DNA from: Bacteroidota bacterium
Lineage (GTDB): Bacteria > Bacteroidota > Ignavibacteria > Tepidaquicellales > Tepidaquicellaceae
Length of the DNA: 64,000 bases
Assembly (NCBI GenBank): GCA_018266845.1
Contig: JAFDZO010000017.1
Coordinates: 63,426 to 127,425, forward strand
Direction of reading: 5' to 3'
This document shows, piece by piece, positions 8,491 to 16,184 of this stretch. Each line of letters begins with the position of its first letter. Position 1 is the stretch's first letter. Position numbers and translations under genes: made by a program. The notes under the pieces were generated by a model, which was not told the DNA's origin, ran no database searches, and saw only the letters and a program-made list of their open reading frames with translations.

Positions 8491-9291
8491 TTACTTTACC
8501 AAAACCATTTGTTTTGTTTCAGTAAAATCTTTTGTCTTTAATGAGTAATAATAAATTCCGCCGGCAATATCGCCTGCGTTGAAATCAACTTTATACTGAC
8601 CTCTTTCTTTAAAAGAGTTTACCAATGTAGAAATTAATTTACCCGTATTATCGTAAACTTTCAACTCTGCATTTCCTGCTTCCTTCATAGAATAAACTAT
8701 GCTTGTAACAGGATTGAAAGGATTCGGGAAATTTTGCTTTAGTTCATAGCCGTTGGGCTGGTATTCATTATTATTAATAACGCCTGTCATAGTGTAAACT
8801 TTTACTCTTTTATTGCTCCAGTTCCATTGACCGCCTGTTCCGCCTGTCGAGCTTAAAGCTGTTGAGAAAATTGTATCTGTTGTATTTATATTAGGGGCAG
8901 TGTAGTTAAAAGTAAAACTTACAGAGCCGCCGGAAAAACTTTTACCGGTTGTGTGCACTATTTCACTATTGAGAAGCTGGGTTCCTGTTTGATTTGTTGA
9001 CAGAGTTCCGCTTCTGACAGCAACATCAAGCCCGCCCTTTGAGCCTGTTGCGCTCGTTATTGTAAGAGTATATGATGAACTCATTCCTTTAGCGAGACTA
9101 TCAGGTCCCGTAATTACTACTGATAAACCCGTTGTTGCTCCAGAGCCGTGGCACGAGCCGCAGCCGCTTGTTGAGGTTTTTTGCGTTCTTCCGGTTATAC
9201 CGTTTGGATAATTGTAGAGGTTTTGCGATGTAAACAGAAATACGATTAAAATAAAAATCGAAGCAAAAACGAAAAGCAATTTAGCCTTCAT
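8491..9291 (-). CDS. T9SS-exported protein with choice-of-anchor V-like domain and one CXXCH
   Basis: 266 residues. After an N-terminal signal (about 1-22) comes GRTQKTSTSGCGSCHGSG, with a single heme motif at C44-H48, then a beta-rich domain (about 55-170) resembling the choice-of-anchor V family. The C-terminal 80 residues form a type A sorting domain (QNFPNPFNPVTSIVYSM ... MVLVK). The protein should pass the outer membrane by T9SS and be anchored at or released from the surface. It stands 22 bases before the 19-heme gene in the same transcription direction. A single solvent-exposed heme would fit a terminal or mediator role, but this is inference. Confidence 0.82.
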   Translation of the reverse strand: MKAKLLFVFASIFILIVFLFTSQNLYNYPNGITGRTQKTSTSGCGSCHGSGATTGLSVVITGPDSLAKGMSSSYTLTITSATGSKGGLDVAVRSGTLSTNQTGTQLLNSEIVHTTGKSFSGGSVSFTFNYTAPNINTTDTIFSTALSSTGGTGGQWNWSNKRVKVYTMTGVINNNEYQPNGYELKQNFPNPFNPVTSIVYSMKEAGNAELKVYDNTGKLISTLVNSFKERGQYKVDFNAGDIAGGIYYYSLKTKDFTETKQMVLVK

Positions 9292-9331
9292 ATGAATAAA
9301 TTTGTTTTAATAAATACCGGAAGTAAAGAAA

Positions 9332-9357
9332 CCGGCACGGTTTTAACACCGCGCCGG
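9332..9357 (-). terminator. GC-rich hairpin between two T9SS cytochrome genes
   Basis: Stem CCGGC-a-CGGT / ACCG-c-GCCGG with a 6-base loop, lying between the octaheme gene (ends 9398) and the next gene downstream (starts 9291). On the minus strand it is followed by a short T-rich stretch. It could be a terminator or a partial attenuator that lowers expression of the distal cytochrome genes. Confidence 0.5.
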
Positions 9358-9397
9358 CTAAAAAGCAGGAGAATAACATTATTATATAGAACGAATA

Positions 9398-11479
9398 TTA
9401 TTTTACTAACATCATCTTCTTTACATCTGAGAAATCGCCCGCTGTAATTCTGCAGAAGTAAACACCGCTGCTTACTCCAGAGTTTGCTGCATTCCAGTCA
9501 ACTATGTATTTACCCGGGTTCATTACGGTATTAGCGATAACTGCTACCTGTTTTCCCGTAATGTCATAAACTATCATCTTTACGTTACTTGTCTTCGCAA
9601 TCGCTACATTGAACTTCGTTGTCGGATTGAACGGATTTGGATAGTTTTGTGAAAGCTCATACTTAATAGGAACTTCACTTGATGTAGGAGTTATTCCTGT
9701 TAAGATATTAATAGAAGCTACCAAAGCATCAATTGCATATTTAGGATTGTGCATTCCGCGTTCAGAACCTTCACTAATTGATAAGTAATTGTAGTAAGCT
9801 TTTCTTAAGTTTACATTGTTTGAGTCTGCTGCTATTAACTGCCATGCAACTGAATCAACTCCGACCGGCGGTAATTTTATTCTTAATTTTCTTACCGTAC
9901 CGTCAACCTCAAGTCTCCATGGTTCAATCTGTCCGTCGCCGTCATAATCCTGATCAGCGATAAACTGGTCAAATCGGGTTTTTCCAAAGTGGCAATTTTG
10001 ACATGCTTTCAGGTGGTCATAATCTGTTGCTTCGTTATGCAGATAAAGCGCGTGTCCGCCGACTTTATCCTTGTTTGCTGCCGTTGTATCTGTCGGAGCC
10101 ATGTGGCATGTAACGCAGCCATTTGGCAAGAATGCAAAGTGTTGTGTTTGTCTATATGGAGAACCGCCGAACGTAGCAAGGTTTTGACCTAAGAATAAAT
10201 CTCCCTGACTGTTGTGGTGTGGTCCCCAGGTTGAACTGGTAACTCTTGTTGTAACCGGATACGTAACAGCGCTTCTTCTTGCTTTATGGCAGTCAAGACA
10301 GACAACACTGTTTCCTACGCCTGTATAATGGAAACCGTTAGCCAATGTATCGCTGTTTAAAGGTCTTGTTCTTAAAGTGCCTGTATGAGGGTCGTGGCAT
10401 GAAGCGCATGCAACCATTTCGTGCTGAGCCTGAGTCATTCCGTTTGTATAGGTTGACTTTCCTTTTGTAAAATTAACGTATCCTTGTCCGTCGTGGCATC
10501 TTATGCAGTTTCCTAAATCATTAGGAGTTGCATAATTGTTTTGAGCAAATGAACTTGACCATACAACTTGTGAGTGTCGGGCATTTTTCCATTGTGTAAA
10601 TTGTGAACCTACCAATGGTGAATCGTGGCATTTTCCGCAATTTCCTTCATCAACGCTTTTCATTATTCTTAGTGTATCGCCGCCGTTATAAACGTGCTCG
10701 CTTCCGGGACCGTGGCAGCTTTCGCATCCAACATTAGCAAATGCAACAAGTGAGGAAAATCTGTTTTTCAGTGAGTCCCAGTTTGCAGGTTTCGGAGGTG
10801 AATATGATGTCCAGTTCCAGCCTAATGTTCTGGCTTTATCGTCAAAGCCGTTATTATCTGTAGCGATATAGTGGTCATATCCGAGAGTGTGGACTCTGAA
10901 ATTGTTGATTCCGTAGGTAGTAGGTCCTGCGGTAATCATTGTTTTAAACTTATTGGCATGGTCTGTAGTCTTCCATGAATTAAAAATATTTTGGAATTTT
11001 GGAGTTGAACCGTGGCAGCTCATGCAGTTCGGAAAAGATGCCGCTACGTTATCATATCCGCCAGTACCGACAAATGTTGAAGCATATATTGTTGTCGTAG
11101 TGTCTTTGTTGCCTCCTGCTGTAACTATAGAAACCTTAACTTCATAAACACCCGTCAAATCGGCTTTAAATTTTTGCCACGTTGAAAGACCTGTAACGTT
11201 TGAAAATGCTGCCGTTGAACCTGCCGGTTTTTGATTGAATGTCCATGTAATTCCTGTAATAGGATTTGTATCACCGAAATTCCACGCCCTCAAATATACG
11301 TAAGTGCCTTTGGCTACCGTTCTCAAGCCTGTTGCAACAGTTGAGTCGGCAGTAAAAGCAGAATTGGACGCATACATGTTAGGCGTTACATATTCAGTAA
11401 CAATTTTCACGCGTGGAGCACCAAGCAACGTTCCGGCGCAAAAAACTAATAGCAGTAAAATTGTACTAACCAGTTTCAT
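9398..11479 (-). CDS. T9SS-exported octaheme cytochrome c
   Basis: 693 residues from the ATG at 11479. I prefer this over the upstream in-frame ATG at 11623 because it begins a clean signal peptide (MKLVSTILLLLVFCAGTLLG) and is preceded by AGGAG at 7 bases. A beta-sandwich (Ig/PKD-like) domain covers about 25-140. Eight CXXCH motifs follow, the first at C152-H156 (NCMSCHGS) and the last ACQNCHFGK. Then comes a non-heme stretch and a C-terminal sorting domain (NYPNPFNPTTKFNV ... MMLVK). The protein is therefore predicted to be on the cell surface, the natural position for a terminal electron donor to outside acceptors. No CXXCK site or catalytic signature of nitrite reductase or hydroxylamine oxidoreductase was seen. 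Confidence 0.88.
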   Translation of the reverse strand: MKLVSTILLLLVFCAGTLLGAPRVKIVTEYVTPNMYASNSAFTADSTVATGLRTVAKGTYVYLRAWNFGDTNPITGITWTFNQKPAGSTAAFSNVTGLSTWQKFKADLTGVYEVKVSIVTAGGNKDTTTTIYASTFVGTGGYDNVAASFPNCMSCHGSTPKFQNIFNSWKTTDHANKFKTMITAGPTTYGINNFRVHTLGYDHYIATDNNGFDDKARTLGWNWTSYSPPKPANWDSLKNRFSSLVAFANVGCESCHGPGSEHVYNGGDTLRIMKSVDEGNCGKCHDSPLVGSQFTQWKNARHSQVVWSSSFAQNNYATPNDLGNCIRCHDGQGYVNFTKGKSTYTNGMTQAQHEMVACASCHDPHTGTLRTRPLNSDTLANGFHYTGVGNSVVCLDCHKARRSAVTYPVTTRVTSSTWGPHHNSQGDLFLGQNLATFGGSPYRQTQHFAFLPNGCVTCHMAPTDTTAANKDKVGGHALYLHNEATDYDHLKACQNCHFGKTRFDQFIADQDYDGDGQIEPWRLEVDGTVRKLRIKLPPVGVDSVAWQLIAADSNNVNLRKAYYNYLSISEGSERGMHNPKYAIDALVASINILTGITPTSSEVPIKYELSQNYPNPFNPTTKFNVAIAKTSNVKMIVYDITGKQVAVIANTVMNPGKYIVDWNAANSGVSSGVYFCRITAGDFSDVKKMMLVK

Positions 11480-11782
11480 GGCTATTCTCCTGTTTAATGG
11501 ATTAAAAATTTGAAAGTATTTTATTTCTGTAAACATATTTGAAAAGTTTTTCCGTTCAAGAATCTTATCAAAATTTATATAAAAATAAAAAGTGTTTTCA
11601 TTTTTCGCTATGACTCCCCTCATATAAAAACATGATGTAAATCATTTTTAATATTTCAGGAAATATTTAAGTTGTATGTAGCATTTTGTGTTTTTATTAA
11701 AAAATAGAAAATTTTTAAAATTTTTTCGATTTTTGTGTAATAAAAGCGAGGTTTTGTTTATTCACTCAAACAGATAAACACC
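11480..11782. promoter_or_regulatory. Divergent promoter region of the electron-transfer locus
   Basis: 303 bases without a gene between the start of the octaheme gene (minus) and the porin gene (plus). It contains the octaheme ribosome-binding site (AGGAG, minus strand, 11487-11491), two palindromes (11632-11645 and 11650-11667) and a very A/T-rich stretch (11690-11760). Both operons must start here, so it is the likely control point of the whole locus. Individual promoters were not assigned. Confidence 0.6.
11632..11645. promoter_or_regulatory. CRP/FNR-like palindrome
   Basis: ATGATGTAAATCAT is a palindrome with half-sites TGAT and ATCA separated by 4 bases, the spacing of CRP/FNR-family boxes (TTGAT-N4-ATCAA). 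Five bases further on, at 11650-11667, lies a second perfect palindrome, AATATTT-cagg-AAATATT. Position in the divergent promoter supports a regulatory role. The binding protein is unknown. Confidence 0.5.
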
Positions 11783-13090
11783 ATGAAATCTCATTTACTG
11801 GTTTTAGTTTCACTTCTTTTTATTTCGGTTTTTAATCTCGCCGAAGCCCAATCGCTAAATTTCAGATTTAATAATTATTTTTACAGTTGGCAAAGAATTG
11901 ATAGTCTTTCCGATGCTGAAACGGCAAAGACTACTCATATAAGAGGTTATCAGAATTATCTTCTCGAAGTTAACTCGGGCAAATGGTCGTTAAATACCCT
12001 TGCCCAGACAGAGGAAGATGTGTTAAATAAGGTTGATTCAAAGGGATTTAACTACAGGTTCTATAATCTGTATTTGAAGGGCAGCAACCTGTATAATATG
12101 TTAGATGTAAAAATCGGACGACAAAATTTATTTGCAGGCGCCGGAACAGGAACAATGGACGGACTTTATCTTAAGCTGAAAACAGGCAAAAATAAAGAAT
12201 ACCAGTTCGCTCTTTACGGAGGAACTCCCGCCCCTTACTCTTATGAATTTGAAAACTATTCAGACCTGAGTAAAAATTATCAGTTTGGCGGACAGTTTAC
12301 GTATTACGGTGTAAAAGATTTAATGGCTTCGGTCAGCTACTTAAATAGAAAAAGAACTCCCCAGTCTTATACGGCAGTAAGATTAGACAGCGCATTTAAT
12401 ACTACTATCAGAGAACTCACTTTTGATGGTCCCGCTGAACAGCTTGCCGGTTTTGATTTTAACTACGTTTTCCCGGCAAAACACAATGTCTTTGCAAAAG
12501 CATACTACGATATTGAATTCAAAAAATTATACAAGGCGGAGGTCAATTTAAAGCTGGCATTATCAGATGCTGCCAGAGTTTTCGGAGAGTATATTTACCG
12601 CGAACCGCACTATACATATAACAGCATTTTCTGGGTATTTAATTATACCTCCTATCAGGAACTGTCAGGAGGATTTGATTATACTTTAGATAATGGAATT
12701 AATATTTACGGAAAGACCGGTTTGGTTCAATACAGCAACGATAACTCGGTTAAAATTGATGTCGGATTTACTCATCCGAATTACGGATTTACATACAGCA
12801 GATACTTTGGGTACGCAGGAGAATCCGATGGAGTATCGGGATATTATCAAAGAAATTTTAACGACAATCTTTTTTCAGCTTCCGCTTCAATCAATTATTC
12901 AAGATACCGCCTTGGAAATTCCTATGATACAGATAAAATAAATTCTCTGAATTGGATGCTTGGCTTAACATACAGACCTATTCCTCAGATTTCTATTGAT
13001 GCGCAGGAACAGGTTCTTATAAACAGAATTCACGAATTCGATATAAGAGGTTTAATCGGATTTAGTTATTGGATGTTTAAAAAGTTTTAA
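11783..13090 (+). CDS. Outer-membrane beta-barrel porin of a porin-cytochrome conduit
   Basis: 435 residues. The signal peptide ends AEA-QS (about residue 22). The rest is alternating amphipathic beta-strand sequence rich in Tyr, Phe and Asn, ending in aromatic Phe (WMFKKF), as expected for an outer-membrane barrel. It is followed at 10 bases by a 14-heme cytochrome and then by a heptaheme lipoprotein. This barrel/periplasmic cytochrome/lipoprotein cytochrome order is that of porin-cytochrome complexes described for Geobacter and relatives, where the barrel houses the heme wire across the outer membrane. No detailed similarity to a named porin is claimed; the role rests on topology and operon. 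Confidence 0.78.
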   Translation: MKSHLLVLVSLLFISVFNLAEAQSLNFRFNNYFYSWQRIDSLSDAETAKTTHIRGYQNYLLEVNSGKWSLNTLAQTEEDVLNKVDSKGFNYRFYNLYLKGSNLYNMLDVKIGRQNLFAGAGTGTMDGLYLKLKTGKNKEYQFALYGGTPAPYSYEFENYSDLSKNYQFGGQFTYYGVKDLMASVSYLNRKRTPQSYTAVRLDSAFNTTIRELTFDGPAEQLAGFDFNYVFPAKHNVFAKAYYDIEFKKLYKAEVNLKLALSDAARVFGEYIYREPHYTYNSIFWVFNYTSYQELSGGFDYTLDNGINIYGKTGLVQYSNDNSVKIDVGFTHPNYGFTYSRYFGYAGESDGVSGYYQRNFNDNLFSASASINYSRYRLGNSYDTDKINSLNWMLGLTYRPIPQISIDAQEQVLINRIHEFDIRGLIGFSYWMFKKF

Positions 13091-13100
13091 TATTAAGAGT

Positions 13101-14357
13101 ATGAAAATTGCAAAATTCTATTTACTCATGTTTTCAGGTCTGATTATCTTTCTGGTAACGACTGCTTACTTTTACAAAGATGCCTCCGTAAAATACAGGC
13201 TCGGAAAAGTATTTTCAGCAGCTCAGGATGATAACAGTAAAATAATAAAGTTTAACCACAAGATACATATTGCAGATGCAGGGATTAAATGCGAGGATTG
13301 TCATACCGCATCTGGAAAATCAACTTCCTTAAAGGATAACTTAAATCCTAAAAAAGAAGTCTGCGCTACATGCCATGATGTGAAAGACAAAAAGGATTGC
13401 TCTCTCTGCCACTATGATGGAGTTTTTGCAAAACTGAAACCTGCAAAAAGCGAATTAATCTTTTCGCATAAATATCACATTGAAACCGAAAAGAAAAAAT
13501 GCGCCGACTGCCATCAGGGAATCGAAGCGGTAAAATTTGCAAAAGAAAGCGCTGCAGGAATGCCTTCAATGGAGTCCTGCGTAACCTGCCACGACAATAA
13601 AAAGGCAGCCAATGACTGTGAAGCGTGCCATAGCAATTTGACGAACCTTCATCCGGTTACGCACAGAAGCCCGAACTTCCTTAACGAGCATAAGATAAAT
13701 ACCACTATGGAATCGGGAAAGAATAATTGTATGATGTGCCATAGCGATAATTTCTGTCAGGCATGCCACTCGCCTTCAAAATTTAAAGGAACCAATACAA
13801 AAGATAATTTTTATGCTCCTTATTATACAAAAGAAGGCGCTGTCAGAACAGACAGAACGGCTTTGCAGAAATTAACAAACGCTCACGATTTAAATTATAA
13901 ATTCACTCACGGGCTTGACGCTAACCAGAAAAGTTTTGAATGCAAAACCTGCCACAGTGAACAGACTTTCTGCGCCAATTGCCATCAAAACGGAGGAGAG
14001 TTGATTTCAGGTATTGCCCCTACCAGCCATCAGATTGCGAACTTCACAACGTTTGGAGTAAATACCGGCGGTGGTAAGCACTCTGAGCTTGCAAAGAGGG
14101 ATATTGATGCCTGCTCTTCATGCCATAATACAGAGGGAAGAGACCCGGTATGTATTAGATGCCACTACGATAATGACGGTGTGAAGGGCACTAATGCAAA
14201 AACACATGAATACGGATTTATGAAAGATGAAAAAGGTATCTGGCATAATACACAGGGAGCAGTTTGCTACACATGCCATACGGATGCTAATGCCAAGCCA
14301 AATGGAATCGCCGGCGTAGGATTCTGCGGATATTGCCACGGACAAAAAACGAGATAA
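13101..14357 (+). CDS. Periplasmic 14-heme cytochrome c
   Basis: 418 residues, with an N-terminal hydrophobic signal (about 5-24) and 14 CXXCH motifs, the first CEDCH at 64-68 and the last CGYCH near the C-terminus. Its first heme block (NHKIHI...CEDCH, SHKYHI...CADCH) resembles cytochrome c7/c3-like repeats that supply distal His ligands upstream of each motif. No lipobox or transmembrane tail is seen, so it is probably periplasmic or docks into the barrel. It lies 10 bases after the porin and 22 bases before the heptaheme lipoprotein, one operon. Confidence 0.87.
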   Translation: MKIAKFYLLMFSGLIIFLVTTAYFYKDASVKYRLGKVFSAAQDDNSKIIKFNHKIHIADAGIKCEDCHTASGKSTSLKDNLNPKKEVCATCHDVKDKKDCSLCHYDGVFAKLKPAKSELIFSHKYHIETEKKKCADCHQGIEAVKFAKESAAGMPSMESCVTCHDNKKAANDCEACHSNLTNLHPVTHRSPNFLNEHKINTTMESGKNNCMMCHSDNFCQACHSPSKFKGTNTKDNFYAPYYTKEGAVRTDRTALQKLTNAHDLNYKFTHGLDANQKSFECKTCHSEQTFCANCHQNGGELISGIAPTSHQIANFTTFGVNTGGGKHSELAKRDIDACSSCHNTEGRDPVCIRCHYDNDGVKGTNAKTHEYGFMKDEKGIWHNTQGAVCYTCHTDANAKPNGIAGVGFCGYCHGQKTR

Positions 14358-14379
14358 ACAAAAAAAAATTCTTACTATC

Positions 14380-15234
14380 ATGAAAAAGATTTTCATATTC
14401 TACGGATTGCTCTTAATTCTTTTGACATCACTTATTGTTTATCAGGGATGCGCAAAATTCGATAATACGATTACCTCTGCTCCTGATATTGATACTCATC
14501 CTGACGGCTGGGCAAATCCATCTTCATCAACTTTTCACGGAAAATATATTGTATCTAAGAAGCTTTGGAATCTTAACCAATGTAAAGCGTGCCACGCAGC
14601 AGATTACACAGGCGGTTCAACAGGCTCAAGCTGCCTTGGCTGCCATAATGGAAGCGGCGGTCCTGAAAATTGCCGTCTATGCCACGGAAACAGCGACCAT
14701 GCAAATCCGCCAAAGGGTGTTTTCGGTGATACTCTAACAAGCTACATCGGTGTAGGAGTTCACGCTACTCACGTTAACAATCCGAAGTATTCGGCAGCTT
14801 TACACTGCTCGGATTGCCATGCTTTTGGGGGATTTTCAGACCCGAACCATATAGGAGATAACCCTGACGGAATTGCAGAGATTACTTTTGGAGATTTAGC
14901 TAAAGATACATCTCTGGGCGGCGGAATAAAGCCGAACCCAATCTGGAACAGAACTAATGCAACATGCTCAAGCGTTTACTGTCATGGAACATTCAAGCAG
15001 GGCAATACAAGCGCTTCGGCAACATGGACAGACGCAAACAGCGTAAAGTGCGGTTCCTGCCATGGAAACCCAAGCACGGGAAACCCCACTCCGCAAGTCG
15101 TGGGAGTATTTACATCTCCTCACTTTTCATTTATGACAACAACTACCTGCTACATTTGCCACGGCAGCGTGATAAACGGGCAAGGGGTATTTGTAGATAA
15201 GAGCAAGCATATAAATGGAGAGGTAAATTATTGA
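14380..15234 (+). CDS. Heptaheme lipoprotein cytochrome (6 CXXCH + 1 CX4CH, Geobacter-type repeat)
   Basis: 284 residues. The N-terminus is a lipoprotein-like signal with Cys24 in VYQGC. Heme sites are CKACH, CLGCH, CRLCH, CSDCH, CSSVYCH (CX4CH), CGSCH and CYICH. The pair CSSVYCHG...W...CGSCHGNP matches the C4xCH/C2xCH repeat pattern first noted in Geobacter sulfurreducens multiheme proteins. As a lipidated cytochrome encoded directly behind the porin and the 14-heme protein, it is the likely outer-leaflet end of the conduit. The lipobox is not perfect (Gln at -2), so lipidation is probable rather than certain. Confidence 0.83.
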   Translation: MKKIFIFYGLLLILLTSLIVYQGCAKFDNTITSAPDIDTHPDGWANPSSSTFHGKYIVSKKLWNLNQCKACHAADYTGGSTGSSCLGCHNGSGGPENCRLCHGNSDHANPPKGVFGDTLTSYIGVGVHATHVNNPKYSAALHCSDCHAFGGFSDPNHIGDNPDGIAEITFGDLAKDTSLGGGIKPNPIWNRTNATCSSVYCHGTFKQGNTSASATWTDANSVKCGSCHGNPSTGNPTPQVVGVFTSPHFSFMTTTTCYICHGSVINGQGVFVDKSKHINGEVNY

Positions 15235-15247
15235 TGAGTTTCACAAT

Positions 15248-15343
15248 AGCCGCCTTGCAAGATTACTTTCGGGGCAGAGCTTCGAAAAGAATAGTGCGGG
15301 CGGCTTCACTCACAGAAAATGGCATAGTGGGAATTATGCCATT
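15248..15343 (+). other. Structured 3' region with two stem-loops
   Basis: Between the heptaheme gene and the terminator lie two inverted repeats: AGCCGCC (15248-15254) with GGCGGCT (15299-15305), and AATGGCATA (15318-15326) with TATGCCATT (15335-15343). They are followed by TTACCTATGG (15352-15361), a word also present beside hairpins at 16145 and 56831. It may be a structured 3' untranslated region or a non-coding RNA. No known riboswitch or RNA family was recognised. Confidence 0.4.
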
Positions 15344-15365
15344 GTTTCACCTTACCTATGGATGA

Positions 15366-15397
15366 AAAACCTCCGCGTCCTGCGGAGGTTTTATTTT
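15366..15397 (+). terminator. Rho-independent terminator of the porin-cytochrome operon
   Basis: Stem AAACCTCCGC / GCGGAGGTTT (15367-15376 and 15382-15391) with a 5-base loop, followed by a T-rich run. It ends the plus-strand cytochrome operon before ccmA. Confidence 0.85.
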
Positions 15398-15452
15398 ATA
15401 ATATCAATTCTTACCTTTCAAAATTTTTATTTCTGTTTTAACTTAATGCTCA

Positions 15453-16100
15453 ATGAAAAAATCTGCTTTAGTCTGTTCTGACCTTACAAAATACTTTTCG
15501 CACAGGCTTATTTTCGGCAATTTGAATTTTAGCCTTCGCGAATGCCAGTCAATTGGAATAGTGGGCAAAAACGGCTCGGGAAAATCCACGCTGGTGAAAG
15601 TTATCTCGGGAATAATATGCTCGTCAAAAGGCAGGATTGAATTTTCCATAGAGAATACCCCTATAGATAAAGAAAATTTTTTCCGGCATATAGGGTTGAT
15701 GTCGCCCTACCTGAGCTTATATGACGAGCTTAGCGGATATGAGAACCTTGATTTTTTCATTAATCTTAAATCACACGATAAGCCGCCTAAAGAAAAGGAA
15801 GAGAAAATTAATTTTTTACTGGAAGAAGTAGGGCTTTACAAAAGGAGAAAAGACCTCTATAAAAACTACTCTTCCGGTATGAAGCAGCGGCTGAAGCTTG
15901 CCTTTGCCCTGCTAAACGACCCGCAGCTCCTGCTGCTTGATGAGCCATGCGCCAACCTCGATAAGGAAGGGATAGACGTGGTTTACCGCTTTGCCGAGGA
16001 GCAAAGGAAGCGGGGAATGCTAATTATAGCCACAAATGAGGAATCTGACCTGAAATTGTGCGATTCTCTTATAGATATTGAGAATTTTAAACAAAAATAG
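15453..16100 (+). CDS. ccmA: ABC transporter ATPase, CcmA-like
   Basis: 215 residues, a single nucleotide-binding domain: Walker A GKNGSGKS (38-45), ABC signature YSSGMKQR (139-146), Walker B LLLLDEP (159-165). The short length and SGMKQRLKLA signature fit CcmA, the ATPase that works with CcmB/CcmC to release heme-loaded CcmE. It is the only ABC ATPase gene in the window, and the minus-strand ccm operon (1-2815) has ccmB but no ATPase, so I read it as the displaced ccmA. It is monocistronic, flanked by a terminator upstream and an inverted repeat at its stop codon. Another small ABC function cannot be excluded from the sequence alone. Confidence 0.75.
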   Translation: MKKSALVCSDLTKYFSHRLIFGNLNFSLRECQSIGIVGKNGSGKSTLVKVISGIICSSKGRIEFSIENTPIDKENFFRHIGLMSPYLSLYDELSGYENLDFFINLKSHDKPPKEKEEKINFLLEEVGLYKRRKDLYKNYSSGMKQRLKLAFALLNDPQLLLLDEPCANLDKEGIDVVYRFAEEQRKRGMLIIATNEESDLKLCDSLIDIENFKQK

Positions 16101-16132
16101 CGTTTTCAAAAATTCCGGCTTAAAAACGCTAT
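16097..16132 (+). terminator. Inverted repeat overlapping the ccmA stop codon
   Basis: ATAGCGTTTT (16097-16106) pairs with AAAACGCTAT (16123-16132), perfect over 10 bp with a 16-base loop; the ccmA TAG lies in the left arm. No strong T-run follows directly, so it may be a weak terminator or a transcript-stabilising hairpin. Confidence 0.5.
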
Positions 16133-16144
16133 AAATCACTGTTT

Positions 16145-16184
16145 TTACCTATGGTGAAACTTACGGGGGGTCGTAAGTTTTCAC
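16145..16184 (+). repeat. Intergenic hairpin repeat (TTACCTATGG + ACTTACG stem), copy 1
   Basis: TTACCTATGG (16145-16154) runs into a hairpin with core ACTTACG (16159-16165) and CGTAAGT (16172-16178) around the loop GGGGGT; the stem extends outward to GTGAAA/TTTTCAC with one bulge. A related copy lies inverted at 49288-49321. The two also share a nearby TTAACA/TGTTAA-AATTTTT flank, which suggests one dispersed element. Confidence 0.6.

Noticed and set aside
9398-11479. Octaheme protein as nitrite reductase or hydroxylamine oxidoreductase
   Set aside because: Both have octaheme or related forms, but no CXXCK heme and no matching catalytic block were found, and the protein has a surface sorting domain.
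11480-11623. N-terminal extension of the octaheme gene to the ATG at 11623
   Set aside because: The extra 48 residues precede a complete signal peptide, and the downstream ATG has a clear AGGAG; the extension is upstream leader sequence.
15240-15365. Riboswitch (for example cyclic di-GMP) after the heptaheme gene
   Set aside because: The conserved core words of the known GEMM-type riboswitches are absent and the stem layout differs; it is reported only as a structured region.
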